A DNA stretch of 64,000 bases from Methanobacterium sp. Maddingley MBC34 (GCA_000309865.1 AMGN01000004.1:91001-155000); one strand, 5' to 3'; positions 11,406 to 21,292 are shown, numbered from the stretch's first letter. Numbers and translations: made by a program. The notes: generated from the sequence alone by a model not told the origin.

Positions 11406-11815
11406 TTATTTATTTTTATTTAATATAACTGTTATTTTTATTATTCTTTAAAGATTAGGATTATTTTCTAATATTTCCTTATTTTGTCTGTTAAATGGTA
11501 GATGTTCTTATTTGATTACTATCTTTTAATAATTTATAATAATATTTTAATAATATATCAATAAATCATTAGATATCTCATTTTAATTGAAATATTACGA
11601 TACAGTATTATAATCTCTAAAATCACCGTTATTTCTATTTTTTTTAATTTTTTCATTTTTTTTAAAAAAATTTTTAGAAAAATATTAATATTTTTAAAAT
11701 CAATAAACGATATAGGAATAAGATATTTATATTCGATATTTAACTTAGATATCAATAACCGATATTTATGGACAGATGTACTAATCAAAAAATCAGTACT
11801 CAAAAGAGGTATGAA
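11406..11815. other. AT-rich intergenic region upstream of padR
   Basis: Very AT-rich, with long T and A runs at 11635-11690. The first 300 bases show no gene, and the minus-strand open frame across them is low-complexity. The last 65 bases hold the phased 13-bp array listed separately, then the GAGGT ribosome site of padR at 11806-11810. Confidence 0.6.
11707..11771. promoter_or_regulatory. Five phased 13-bp repeats (GATAT array) in the padR-MFS promoter
   Basis: GATAT occurs at 11709, 11722, 11735, 11748 and 11761, exactly 13 bases apart each time. The five units run 11707-11719 to 11759-11771 with the loose consensus NNGATATNTNANN; units 2, 3 and 5 share GATATTTA. Unit 2 contains a TATTTATAT element that could be the TATA box, which would place units 3-5 over the transcription start. 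The position directly before a PadR-family gene suggests an autoregulatory operator, by inference. Confidence 0.65.
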
Positions 11816-12118
<303 letters not shown>

Positions 12119-12172
12119 AATAAAAATATAATACTATACAGATAAGAATTTGTCATCCCTGTAATTTTAGGA

Positions 12173-13378
12173 GTGAATAATGGGAAATTAGTGTTTAAAA
12201 TGAAATTTAAACTCTCAAAGGATGCTATAAAGGATAATGCACTTAAATTCATAGTTCTCCTTGGAATTGTGAGTTTACTGGGGGACATGACATATGAAGG
12301 TGCTAGAAGTATTACTGGACCCTATCTAGCTTTACTGGGGGCCAGTGCTGCTGCAGTTGGTTTTGTGTCGGGGTTTGGGGAGATGGTTGGATATTCACTC
12401 CGTCTTGTTTCTGGTTACCTGGCAGATAAAACTAGACAATACTGGATCATGACCATAATAGGCTACGCAGTGAACCTCCTGGCAGTTCCTCTTTTAGCAC
12501 TTGCCGGAAACTGGCCAATGGCAGCATTACTTTTGATTGCAGAAAGAATGGGAAAGGCCATTAGAACCCCTCCCAGGGATGTAATGCTGTCCCATGCTAC
12601 GTCACAACTAGGTCGTGGTTGGGGGTTCGGCCTTCACGAAGCCATGGATCAAATTGGGGCGATATTGGGCCCCTTAATCGTTGCAATTATCTTATATTTT
12701 AATGGTAACTATCAGGCAGGTTTTGCATTCCTGTTATTACCTGCAGTTCTGGCTTTAGCGGTTCTAGTCACCTCCAGACTTCTATATCCTCATCCCCATG
12801 AACTGGAAATAAATACACCCAAACTTGAAACCAGGAGTCTAATGAAGGTTTACTGGATATACATTGTTGCCGTGGTTTTCATAGCCCTTGGATTTGCTGA
12901 TTTTCCATTGGTTGCCTATCACTTCCAGAAAGCACAAGTGGTCTCGCCAGTGGTCATTCCCATTTTTTACTCAGTAGCCATGGGTGTTGATGCCCTGGCA
13001 GCTCTAATATTCGGTCGATTATTTGATAAAATAGGGATGCGGGCCCTGGTAATTGCAGTTATAATCTCCGCATTTTTCGCACCCCTGGTATTCTGGGGTG
13101 ACTTTACCATGGCATTACTGGGAATGGCACTATGGGGAGTGGGTATGGGAGCTCAAGAATCCATAATGAGAGCTGCAGTAGCTGAAATGTCCCCAGTTGA
13201 TGTGAGAGGATCAGCATATGGTGTGTTTAGCACTATTTATGGTGTTTCCTGGTTTATTGGCAGTTTCACCATGGGAATTCTCTATGATTTTTCACTCACT
13301 TCCATGGTGATGTTTTCACTGGGGGCACAACTTTTTTCGGTGATTCCTCTAATTCTAATCAGAAATTATCGCCCTTAA
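12173..13378 (+). CDS. MFS transporter
   Basis: About 400 residues with twelve predicted membrane segments and major facilitator marks: GDMTYEGARSITGPYLALLGAS in the first helix, a loop 2-3 motif (SGYLADKTRQYWIM) and AERMGKAIRTPPRD after helix 4. This subtype is common in archaea and bacteria and is often annotated as a drug or metabolite exporter; the substrate is unknown. The start is uncertain: the GTG at 12173 overlaps a GGAGTGA ribosome site, while in-frame GTG 12191 and ATG 12200 are rather far from it. It follows padR on the same strand by about 55 bases and is probably controlled by it. Confidence 0.82.
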   Translation: MNNGKLVFKMKFKLSKDAIKDNALKFIVLLGIVSLLGDMTYEGARSITGPYLALLGASAAAVGFVSGFGEMVGYSLRLVSGYLADKTRQYWIMTIIGYAVNLLAVPLLALAGNWPMAALLLIAERMGKAIRTPPRDVMLSHATSQLGRGWGFGLHEAMDQIGAILGPLIVAIILYFNGNYQAGFAFLLLPAVLALAVLVTSRLLYPHPHELEINTPKLETRSLMKVYWIYIVAVVFIALGFADFPLVAYHFQKAQVVSPVVIPIFYSVAMGVDALAALIFGRLFDKIGMRALVIAVIISAFFAPLVFWGDFTMALLGMALWGVGMGAQESIMRAAVAEMSPVDVRGSAYGVFSTIYGVSWFIGSFTMGILYDFSLTSMVMFSLGAQLFSVIPLILIRNYRP

Positions 13379-13556
13379 CGTGCTTTAACTGTTAAACCAA
13401 TAATTAATTATAATGTTTCACTAAAAAACTGCAATTAATAAAATGAATTATAAAAAAAATATAAAGATTAAACAATAGATTAAATAAACAGACCAAAATA
13501 TCAAGTTAACCTAAATATCTAAATATGGATAATTGACCTGTAATTAATTAGGGGAA

Positions 13557-14549
13557 ATGATAGATACTAAAATTGAATATAAGGTGTTATTCTTGTCTTC
13601 AAGGGACTTTCCACGGCCACATCTGGTTTCAAGTAAATGTATAGAATTTGAGTCCTGCCGTTATAACGGCCTTATTATAAGAAGTAGCTTGGTGAAAAAG
13701 CTCAAAAACTACGTCAATTTCACACCAATATGTCCTGAAGTGGAAATAGGGCTGGGAATACCTCGTGAGCCCATTCACCTGGAAAAGGACCAGGACAAAA
13801 TAGAACTGATCCAACCGTCTACAGGATATAATTGCACAAGTAAAATGTCAGAATTTGCAGATTCATTTTTAACCTCTGTTGAAGGGGTTGATGGGTTTAT
13901 ATTGAAAAATAAATCCCCTTCTTGCGGTGTAAAGGCAGTAAAAGTTTATCCTAAAGGTGGGATGTCAAGACCATGGACCGATGGTGTTGGATTATTTGCT
14001 GCAGCGGTTTTCAGATGTTTCTCCTTTACTCCAGTGGAGGATGAAGGACGGCTGCGTAATTATCACCTGCGTGAAAATTTCCTAACCCGCATTTACACCC
14101 TGGCAGATTTCAGGGAAAATGTCTTAAATGGTGATTTTAGGGATTTACTTGATTTCCACACAAAAAATAAGCTTTTATTTTCATCATACAGTCAGATACA
14201 CTCCCGAAAACTGGGAAGATTGGTATCTAATTTGAGGGAGACAACTTATCCAGAGTTAGTTGAAAAATATGGAAACACCATGAAAAAGATGCTTCGTAAT
14301 GATCCTTTACCTCCTGCCAATATCAACGTTTTGATGCATGCATTTGGCCATTTTTCTGATTATCTTTCTCACTCAGAGAAGGCGTTTTTCTTGGAATCCC
14401 TGGAAAAATATCGTCAGGGAAGAGTACCTCTTTTAGTAAATCAAGACTTACTCAAATCATGGATTATCCGTTTTGACAACGAATATCTTGCTGATCAGAC
14501 CTTTTTCGAACCTTATCCTGAGGAATTAATGGAAATAACATTCATTTAA
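13557..14549 (+). CDS. DUF523 (TudS-like) - DUF1722 fusion protein
   Basis: A 330-residue two-domain protein. The N-terminal about 150 residues are DUF523: cysteines in SSKCIEFESCRYNG and TPICPEVEIGLGIPRE, and the KNKSPSCGVKAVKVY loop, which in the TudS thiouracil desulfidases ligate a [4Fe-4S] cluster. The C-terminal about 170 residues are DUF1722 (YbgA-like; FLTRIYTLADFRE, HTKNKLLFSSYSQ, LMHAFGHFSDYLS). The fusion is widespread in prokaryotes. A role in sulfur removal from thiolated bases or nucleotides is plausible from the first domain; the second has no known function. It stands alone between two intergenic gaps. GGGG lies just before the ATG. Confidence 0.85.
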   Translation: MIDTKIEYKVLFLSSRDFPRPHLVSSKCIEFESCRYNGLIIRSSLVKKLKNYVNFTPICPEVEIGLGIPREPIHLEKDQDKIELIQPSTGYNCTSKMSEFADSFLTSVEGVDGFILKNKSPSCGVKAVKVYPKGGMSRPWTDGVGLFAAAVFRCFSFTPVEDEGRLRNYHLRENFLTRIYTLADFRENVLNGDFRDLLDFHTKNKLLFSSYSQIHSRKLGRLVSNLRETTYPELVEKYGNTMKKMLRNDPLPPANINVLMHAFGHFSDYLSHSEKAFFLESLEKYRQGRVPLLVNQDLLKSWIIRFDNEYLADQTFFEPYPEELMEITFI

Positions 14550-14803
14550 TAACATTTACTCAGTTTGTGAATATTTTTATATATCCGGTGAAGAATCATC
14601 ATTAAAATAAAGTAATCATTAAGATAACTTTATATTGCTCATTGAATCTAATAAATAAAGGAGCTTCAATGGAGCTTTACCTAACTTTCTGAAGATTTTT
14701 TGAAATATTAGTATATGGCAGATAAGAAGTAAGCAATATCTGCTCTATGAATGTTTAAGTACTGTATACAGATACAGAATTCATTACTATAAGAGTGATA
14801 AAA

Positions 14804-15421
14804 ATGGAAATCAGCATTGATAATTATTTTCGGAAGAGATATTCGCTTTTCGCCTGGCGTTCTAACACTTCCACGATAAATAAGGTGATCATGGCCTTTT
14901 TCATGGCATGTATCACTGGACTAATGGCTCAGGTGATAATACCCCTCCCATGGACTCCAGTACCTGTAACAGCCCAAACATTCGCTGTTTTAATGGCAGG
15001 TGTGGTTTTGGGTCGTTGGTGGGGTGGAATTAGTCAGGTAATGTATCTGGCAGTGGGCCTGCTGGGAGTACCCTGGTTTGCAGGACTCACTGGTGGTTAT
15101 GCCGTCCTTTTAGGTGCTACAGGAGGATATTTCCTGGGTTTCATTCTAACTGCATTTGTGATGGGCTATGTCACTGATAAATACGCTCAGTCTCGAAACT
15201 TCCGCCCAATGTTCGGGTTGATGTTCCTGGTAAACTTCGCATTTATCTACATCCCTGGTCTTCTGGGATTGGGATTATGGATGTACCTGGTTAAAGGAAC
15301 ATTCCCCACATTCCTAACCCTGATAAGCATGGGTCTTTTACCCTTCATTTTAGGTGACCTGTTGAAGATAGGTGGTGCAGCAGCACTCACCAAGGCAATA
15401 ACTCCAAAAGAAGAATATTAA
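14804..15421 (+). CDS. bioY: Biotin transporter BioY
   Basis: A 205-residue membrane protein with about six hydrophobic helices and clear BioY marks: AQVIIPLPWTPVPVTAQTFAV, then GVPWFAGLTGGYAVLLGATGGY, and LGDLLKIGGAAAL near the end. BioY is the substrate-binding S component of ECF biotin uptake systems and can work alone or with an energising module; no EcfA/T genes are in this window. The frame opens at a GTG (14795), but GAGTGA lies five bases before the ATG at 14804, which is the better start. The 250 bases upstream contain a repeated GGAGCTT motif (near 14660-14675) of unknown meaning. Confidence 0.92.
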   Translation: MEISIDNYFRKRYSLFAWRSNTSTINKVIMAFFMACITGLMAQVIIPLPWTPVPVTAQTFAVLMAGVVLGRWWGGISQVMYLAVGLLGVPWFAGLTGGYAVLLGATGGYFLGFILTAFVMGYVTDKYAQSRNFRPMFGLMFLVNFAFIYIPGLLGLGLWMYLVKGTFPTFLTLISMGLLPFILGDLLKIGGAAALTKAITPKEEY

Positions 15422-15472
15422 ACCACTAAAACAGATTTTATAATATTAATAAAATCTATTGGATTTTTTCAT

Positions 15473-15904
15473 ATGGTGAAAAACCAGGAGGATGCCTGTT
15501 CTGATCCATTAAGGATCAGAGCCCATCATATTCTGTGCATGCAGGGATTTCAGGGACTTGGTTACAGTAAGGAATTCACCAAAAATATGACCCTGATAAC
15601 TGAAAAAATCCTAAATAACCATTCTTTTTTTATTAAAATTATAATTGGAGCGGACTCCATCTGCAAACACTGCCCCCATCTTTCAAACGGTGTGTGTAGA
15701 ATGGAAATGGGCTCTCTTAAATTTATTAGTTCTATGGACTCATTAGTTCTTAAAAAGTTAAATATGGAAGCAGGATCTGTGATCTCCTCTGCGCAGCTTA
15801 AAACTCTAACTGGGAATTTAAGTCCCAAAATAGTTAAAGAAATATGTGGGGACTGTGGCTGGAGGAATGATTGTCTTTATTTTCAGGAAAAATGTTTGAT
15901 CTAA
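15473..15904 (+). CDS. DUF1284 family protein, probable iron-sulfur protein
   Basis: A 143-residue protein with the DUF1284 signature RIRAHHILCMQGFQGLGYS near residue 13 and cysteines in the pattern expected for a metal or Fe-S site: C48-type ICKHCPHL with a further Cys at GVCRME, and CGDCGWRNDC toward the C-terminus. The family is found mainly in anaerobes and its function is not known; the paired Cys groups suggest a cluster. It lies 51 bases after bioY on the same strand and may be cotranscribed with it. Confidence 0.82.
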   Translation: MVKNQEDACSDPLRIRAHHILCMQGFQGLGYSKEFTKNMTLITEKILNNHSFFIKIIIGADSICKHCPHLSNGVCRMEMGSLKFISSMDSLVLKKLNMEAGSVISSAQLKTLTGNLSPKIVKEICGDCGWRNDCLYFQEKCLI

Positions 15905-16024
15905 AATATGTTTAATTTCACATCTTAAAGTTTAATTTTATATCTTCCAGATAATATCCTAAAGACATGAATACTAAAATTAGGGAATACTAAAAGTATG
16001 ATGATAAAATGAAAGAGGGAAAGT

Positions 16025-16474
16025 ATGGGGATTGAACACCAAAAATTCATGGCCGAAGCTTTAAAAGAGGCTCAGAAAAGTTTAAATAGTGGAGGAATTC
16101 CAATTGGGGCGGTCATTGTTAAAAATGGTGAAATAATAGGAAGAGGACATAATAAAAGGATTCAACGGAACTCCAGTATTCTCCATGCAGAGATGGATTG
16201 CCTGGAAAACGCGGGCAGGCTGAAATCAGATGATTATAAAAATTGTGTAATGTACACCACCCTTTCACCATGTGCCATGTGTTCAGGGGCAATGGAACTT
16301 TACAATATTCCCATGGTAGTTATTGGTGAGAATGAAAACTTTAAAGGCCCGGAACAATCTTTGATGGGTAAGGGAGTGAAGTTGATTAACCTGAACATGG
16401 ATTCGTGTAAAAAGATGCTGGGAACATTCATCCGAAACAATCCCGAACTATGGAATGAGGATATTGGGATATAA
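16025..16474 (+). CDS. Cytosine deaminase (fungal FCY1-like), nucleoside deaminase family
   Basis: A 149-residue zinc deaminase. The zinc ligands and proton shuttle lie in ILHAEMDCLENAGR (His and catalytic Glu) and LSPCAMCSGAM (two Cys). Beyond the core, the C-terminal part follows yeast cytosine deaminase closely from memory of that protein: YNIPMVVIGENENFKG, then CKKMLGTFI and PELWNEDIG ending the chain. This supports free-base cytosine deaminase (cytosine to uracil) rather than the tRNA adenosine deaminase TadA. A GAGGGAAAGT site precedes the ATG. It would allow cytosine salvage. The neighbours are unrelated, so it is likely an independently transcribed salvage enzyme. Confidence 0.82.
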   Translation: MGIEHQKFMAEALKEAQKSLNSGGIPIGAVIVKNGEIIGRGHNKRIQRNSSILHAEMDCLENAGRLKSDDYKNCVMYTTLSPCAMCSGAMELYNIPMVVIGENENFKGPEQSLMGKGVKLINLNMDSCKKMLGTFIRNNPELWNEDIGI

Positions 16475-16692
16475 TCGTGGAATGATTGGTTTTGGTGTTT
16501 GATAAGATAAATAGATTGGAACTATTTTTTTTATAAGATTTTATAAAGGAAAATTATTTTACAAAAAAATATCAATAATATATTACTATACGTTAAGAAC
16601 TTAAAATTCAGTAAAAAGATTTTTAGTTTAAAAAGAATCTGATTGCTGAAAATTTAGAAACATTTAAAAAAACATATAAAACACATGGGGCG

Positions 16693-17064
<372 letters not shown>

Positions 17065-17194
17065 AAACAATCAATTAACTTTTTTTTTAATTATTTTCCA
17101 ATGTAAAAAAAATATTTATCCCTATTAAATATTTATCCCTAATAATTCATCTAAAAACTTATTAAAAACTATTTAATCTTAATTAGTATAATGA

Positions 17195-18328
17195 TTAAAG
17201 ATTTTCCAGGCATTCATCCATCAAAATCTGTGCATCTTCATTTTCAGGATTTATGATCACAGCCTTTCGAAAGCACAGTACTGCATCCTCGAACTGGTTT
17301 AGTTCCATGAATGCCACTCCTTTGTTACTCAAAAATATCTCATTATCTGGTTCTAAGGAAAGTGCTTTATCATAACACTCCACAGCCTCATCAAATCGGT
17401 TTAATTCCATGAGTGCGTTGCCTTTACGATTCCAGGTGGAAGAATCGGATTCATCTTCCAGACAAAGCTCCAGAGAACGATCATAACATTCAAGAGCATC
17501 TTCTGACTTGTCAATTTGAGACAAAAGGTTTCCTTTGGCGTTCCATGCTTCAGAATCCTGTGGATTCAGTTTTAAAATCTTATCATAGCAGTTCAATGCA
17601 TCCTGGAAACGTCCCAACATCTCCAAAATGAAACCTCTCCAGTACAACACCAGCATGTTTTCTGCATTGATCTTCAAGGCCTTGTCACTGGTTTTAAGTG
17701 CTTCTTCTGGTCTGTTGGAGTTTAAGAGGGCTATTGCTTTATTATTCAACACATATTCATTAGTTGGTTCCAGTTCCAGGGCCTGATCATAACATTTCAA
17801 GGCTTCCTGGAATTGTCCCAGGCGTGAAAGGTTATCTCCTTTACGGTTTAGGAGGTAAACATCATATGGATCGATTTTTAAAGCGGCGTTGTAACATACC
17901 ACTGATTTGTCAAATTTTCCCACATCGAAGAGTATATCTGCTCTTTTGGCGATCATGGCCTTTTCATCTATTTTAGCCCCTTCCCACTCTTCCATTGGGA
18001 GCTTGAAGAATCTTATAACCTGAAAAAGTGACTCATCACTGGTGTGTTCCGGGTACATCTTCCGAAATTCAGATTCTAACTCTGAAGCATTATGGAAACC
18101 TTCCTCACGAGCCAGTTCATCATTCTTGATAAGATCAGCGAACTTCACCACTTCTACATCCGTCACTTCAGCTTCAAAGAGTTTCTTCCGCTCCTTTGAG
18201 ACTAGATTCCAGTAACAGTGCAGGCGATCTCCGTGGGATAATGGGTTTTTCCATATCTTTCGGATGGTGGTGGTTTTTTTACCAGTTATAAGGTCTAAAT
18301 GACGACTTCCAAATAGCAGGATCGGTAT
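17195..18328 (-). CDS. ASCH domain-TPR protein with a frameshifted or non-standard start
   Basis: The first conventional start in frame is a GTG at 18166, giving 323 residues. Reading the same frame upstream reveals a clear N-terminal extension with no stop to about 18380 (ILLFGSRHLDLITGKKTTTIRK, then GDRLHCYWNLVSKE), which looks like the beginning of an ASCH domain, an RNA-binding PUA-like fold. ASCH would span about residues 1-105; about seven TPR repeats follow (consensus A..CYD.AL.L.P....). GGAGG at 18336-18340 fits either an ATA at 18328 in this frame or the GTG at 18333, which is one base out of frame. One extra A in the AAA run after that GTG would give a normal start. So this is a frameshift, a sequencing error or an unusual initiation codon. 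Confidence 0.7.
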   Translation of the reverse strand: MPILLFGSRHLDLITGKKTTTIRKIWKNPLSHGDRLHCYWNLVSKERKKLFEAEVTDVEVVKFADLIKNDELAREEGFHNASELESEFRKMYPEHTSDESLFQVIRFFKLPMEEWEGAKIDEKAMIAKRADILFDVGKFDKSVVCYNAALKIDPYDVYLLNRKGDNLSRLGQFQEALKCYDQALELEPTNEYVLNNKAIALLNSNRPEEALKTSDKALKINAENMLVLYWRGFILEMLGRFQDALNCYDKILKLNPQDSEAWNAKGNLLSQIDKSEDALECYDRSLELCLEDESDSSTWNRKGNALMELNRFDEAVECYDKALSLEPDNEIFLSNKGVAFMELNQFEDAVLCFRKAVIINPENEDAQILMDECLENL

Positions 18329-18500
18329 TTCACACCCTCCAGTTAATGATTTAATAGATTTATCTGAAATCTCAAAATCTTATTTGATAAATTAACAATT
18401 ATTATAGGTACCTTGAGTTTTTACAAATGTTTATGGGCTTATTTAACTCTTATGAAACTATTTAACTCTTATAAATTATTAATACTTTTATTTGTGCTTT

Positions 18501-19196
18501 TTATATTATTTCAGCACCGAATTGTGATGTTTTGATCTTGACTTTTCCCAGTATTGGTTTAATTTGCAGTGCAATTTCGTGGAGTTCTTTGGGATCAGTG
18601 TTGGGGGTTTCCTTCAATTTTTCATCCAGTACAGTCCGGTTTCTGAATTGTTGTAGGGTGTAAATATCGCACTTTACCTTTTCAGCGATATCCTGCACAT
18701 CCCCGGGTTCCAGCAGTCCCGGAACATAGGTGGTTCTGCATTCCAGAAAACATTTTGAATTGGCCAGTATCTCCATACTTTCTTTTACTTTTTCACCAAT
18801 AGGGGCACCAATAACTTCTTTGTATTTTTGAAAAGGAGCTTTTACATCCAGGGCAACATAATCAATCAGTTCAATTATTTTTGAAAGTCTTTCAGGATAA
18901 CATCCATTGGTGTCCAGTTTGGTTTTCAGACCCTTTTTTCGGGAATACTCCAGGATCTTACCAACCTCTTTAATCTGCATCAATGGTTCTCCACCGGTGA
19001 CAACTACGGCATCAATGAAATCCAGAGCTTCATCAATCTCATGTTCAATATCTTGGAGTGAAGTACTTTCCCCTCCTTCAATAATTTCTGGATTGTGGCA
19101 GTAGGGACATCTTAAAAGACAACCGCCTGTAAATATAACCAGGGATACCTTGCCTGGGTATTCAAGGGAGGAAAATATTATGCCTCCGGTTATCAT
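18501..19196 (-). CDS. Anaerobic ribonucleotide-reductase activating protein-like radical SAM enzyme
   Basis: A 231-residue radical SAM protein of the NrdG / pyruvate-formate-lyase-activase group. The cluster motif CLLRCPYC has C26, C30 and C33; VVVTGGEPLMQ near residue 64 is the SAM-binding GGE motif. The GIIFSSLEYPGKVSLVIF start is typical of the archaeal anaerobic ribonucleoside-triphosphate reductase activating protein. Such enzymes use SAM to place a glycyl radical on a partner enzyme. The reductase (NrdD) is not in this window, so the partner is inferred from family naming only. It is a single gene with about 225 bases upstream. Confidence 0.85.
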   Translation of the reverse strand: MITGGIIFSSLEYPGKVSLVIFTGGCLLRCPYCHNPEIIEGGESTSLQDIEHEIDEALDFIDAVVVTGGEPLMQIKEVGKILEYSRKKGLKTKLDTNGCYPERLSKIIELIDYVALDVKAPFQKYKEVIGAPIGEKVKESMEILANSKCFLECRTTYVPGLLEPGDVQDIAEKVKCDIYTLQQFRNRTVLDEKLKETPNTDPKELHEIALQIKPILGKVKIKTSQFGAEII

Positions 19197-19421
19197 GAAA
19201 TCTCTCCCTGTGGGAATGCATAGTTTAATCTGCCAGTGAAAATGTTATAATTATTCATTAGCTTCAACCACTGTTCCATTCAATAACTTCACCACAACAC
19301 GTTTTAATCGATAACTTCATTCATTATTCATTAGCCTATTATTCTTCCCCTATATAATTACCATTTCATGTGGGGATTACAATGTCTTTTATTATGACAA
19401 GGTCCCATTATATGGAAATGT

Positions 19422-20522
19422 TTATTTTAAAATGGTCTTTAAAACATTAATAAACTGTTCATCCTCTTCCATTGTGGCTACACTGACCCTTATCCAGTAA
19501 TCATCCAATCCCCTGAAAGACTTGCAGTCTCGGACTATTATCCCATTTTTCATGAGTTCTTCTGTGATCTCTCCAGAGTTCATCCCGGTACCCCGAACAT
19601 CCACCAGGATATAATTGGCCCAGGATTGGTAAACCTTTAACTCAGGGAATTTAGACATTTCCCGGTAAAGATAATCCCTGCTCTGGATGGATAACTGGGT
19701 GGATTTTTCAATGTAATCAGGATCATCTAAAGTGGTGACTGCTGCCAGGTAAGATAGTTTAATAAGGCTGAAAACAGGTTTAACACGGTGCATGTACTGG
19801 ACGAATTCTTCATGACCAATACCATAACCAATCCTCATACCAGCCAGCCCCATTACCTTGGAGAAAGTTCGGAGGATGAAGAGATTGTCATATTCTGCCA
19901 GAAGTTCCAGGTTGTTAACACCGGAAAACTCCCAGTAAGCCTCATCAACCACTACCAGAGCATCAGTGCTCTCCAGAATGGTTTGAATATCCTGTTTATC
20001 AATCAACCCCCCGGAGGGATTGTTGGGTGTGCAGAGGAAAATAACCTTTGTGCGGGGAGAAATTGCTTCCAGTACCGAGTCAAGGTCCAGCTGGTTTTTT
20101 TCGATATCCCAGCGTGCGTAAACAGGAACTGCCCCGTGTATGTTGAAGGTGAACTCATAGTACATGTAGGATGGTGGATGCACAATGTACTCGTCACCTG
20201 GTTCAATGAGGGTCTTGGCCAGCACATCCAGGATCTCATCCGCACCGTCTCCTCCCACAATGATTTCTTCAGGACGCACACCTGCATAAGAAGCGATTTT
20301 GTCCTTTAGATCATCAATATTCGATTCAGGATACGTGTTAATCGTTTGAAGATTTTCTTCCAGGGCTTTAACTGCCAATGGTGAGGGTCCCAGGGGGTTT
20401 TCATTGGATCCCATTCTAATTATTTTAGCAGGATCAAGACCATAAGCACGGGCTAAATCTGCATTTGACCTGCCTGGAATGTATGGATCAAGTTCATTAA
20501 CTGTTTTTTTTATATTAACCAT
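19422..20522 (-). CDS. hisC: Histidinol-phosphate aminotransferase
   Basis: A 366-residue class I/II PLP aminotransferase of the HisC type, converting imidazole-acetol phosphate and glutamate to histidinol phosphate. It begins with DPYIPGRS and NENPLGPSPLA near residues 12-45; the catalytic lysine lies in FILRTFSKVMGLAGMRIGYG near residue 222, with the SxxxR-type phosphate contact following. CTPNNPSGG and VVDEAYWEF contain the expected Asn and Asp-Tyr residues. The length is normal. No other his genes lie nearby, as is usual in methanogens where the pathway genes are scattered. The 3' end overlaps no other gene. Confidence 0.93.
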   Translation of the reverse strand: MVNIKKTVNELDPYIPGRSNADLARAYGLDPAKIIRMGSNENPLGPSPLAVKALEENLQTINTYPESNIDDLKDKIASYAGVRPEEIIVGGDGADEILDVLAKTLIEPGDEYIVHPPSYMYYEFTFNIHGAVPVYARWDIEKNQLDLDSVLEAISPRTKVIFLCTPNNPSGGLIDKQDIQTILESTDALVVVDEAYWEFSGVNNLELLAEYDNLFILRTFSKVMGLAGMRIGYGIGHEEFVQYMHRVKPVFSLIKLSYLAAVTTLDDPDYIEKSTQLSIQSRDYLYREMSKFPELKVYQSWANYILVDVRGTGMNSGEITEELMKNGIIVRDCKSFRGLDDYWIRVSVATMEEDEQFINVLKTILK

Positions 20523-20663
20523 TAAATCAATCCGTTATCGTTTTATTAATTGGTGTAATGTTTTATTATCAGTATCAAATCTATCAATATTTTTTTTGAG
20601 TATCATTTGGTGGAATAAAATTATTCGGAAAATAATTATTCATTTATCCACATTTTCCCTGTT

Positions 20664-21134
20664 TTATTTATTTTGGTCAGCCAGCTTTAAATAGCGTAAA
20701 GCAGTATTTTTAATATCTTTTATTTCTTCTTTTCCTAGTTTACGTACTGCTCTGGCAGGGACACCCATTATTAGATGGCCTTCGGGGAAAACCTTTCCCC
20801 CTGGCACCACTGATCCAGCAGCCACTATGCTGTTTTTCTGGATGTGACTCCCATTTAATAAAGTAGAGTTCATACCAATAATACAGTTATCATCCACCTT
20901 ACAACCATGGAGCACAGCTGCGTGCCCTACTGAAACATAATCTCCTATTTTAAGTGGAAAATTTTTTGAAGAGTGTAGTACAGAGTTATCCTGTACATTG
21001 GAAAAACTGCCAATGGTTATGCTTTCTATATCTCCTCTTATCACCGCATTATACCATATGGAAGACTCCTCACCTATAATAACATTGCCAATGGTGTGAA
21101 CACCAGGAAAAATCTGGACACTGGGATGAATCAT
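20664..21134 (-). CDS. Gamma-carbonic-anhydrase-like hexapeptide-repeat protein
   Basis: A 156-residue left-handed beta-helix protein with hexapeptide repeats through most of its length (IGNVIIGEESSIWYNAVIRGDI, VSVGHAAVLHGC, IIGMNSTLLNGS). The RGD motif and the histidines in VGHAAVLHGC fit the metal site of the gamma carbonic anhydrase family (Cam/YrdA type), but the acidic loop with the proton-shuttle Glu of Cam is absent, so it is closer to the CaiE/YrdA subgroup whose activity is often weak or unknown. The last 30 residues form a helix typical of the family. Two tandem 15-bp repeats lie upstream. Confidence 0.85.
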   Translation of the reverse strand: MIHPSVQIFPGVHTIGNVIIGEESSIWYNAVIRGDIESITIGSFSNVQDNSVLHSSKNFPLKIGDYVSVGHAAVLHGCKVDDNCIIGMNSTLLNGSHIQKNSIVAAGSVVPGGKVFPEGHLIMGVPARAVRKLGKEEIKDIKNTALRYLKLADQNK

Positions 21135-21262
21135 AGTCCTAATTATGATTTCTATTCATAAAAACATTTCACAAAGTACTGCAATACCCAATTTTTAAAA
21201 AATTATTCCAAATCCATGGAAATTTACAATCATTTAAGAATTAAAAGTCTTAAATAAAAAAA

Positions 21263-21292
21263 ATTGAAATATGTATAATTGAAATATGTATA
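21263..21292. repeat. Two tandem 15-bp repeats
   Basis: ATTGAAATATGTATA occurs at 21263-21277 and again at 21278-21292, in the gap between glmU and the gamma-carbonic-anhydrase-like gene. Its TATGTATA-like core could be a duplicated promoter element for the latter. Confidence 0.65.

Noticed and set aside
11558..11803. Minus-strand 81-codon frame upstream of padR
   Set aside because: It is nearly all Ile, Lys, Asn and Phe from AT-rich DNA, has no ribosome site and overlaps the phased repeat array.
14640..14700. Riboswitch or biotin operator before bioY
   Set aside because: Repeated GGAGCTT gives only a weak and irregular stem, and no known biotin-responsive element was recognised.
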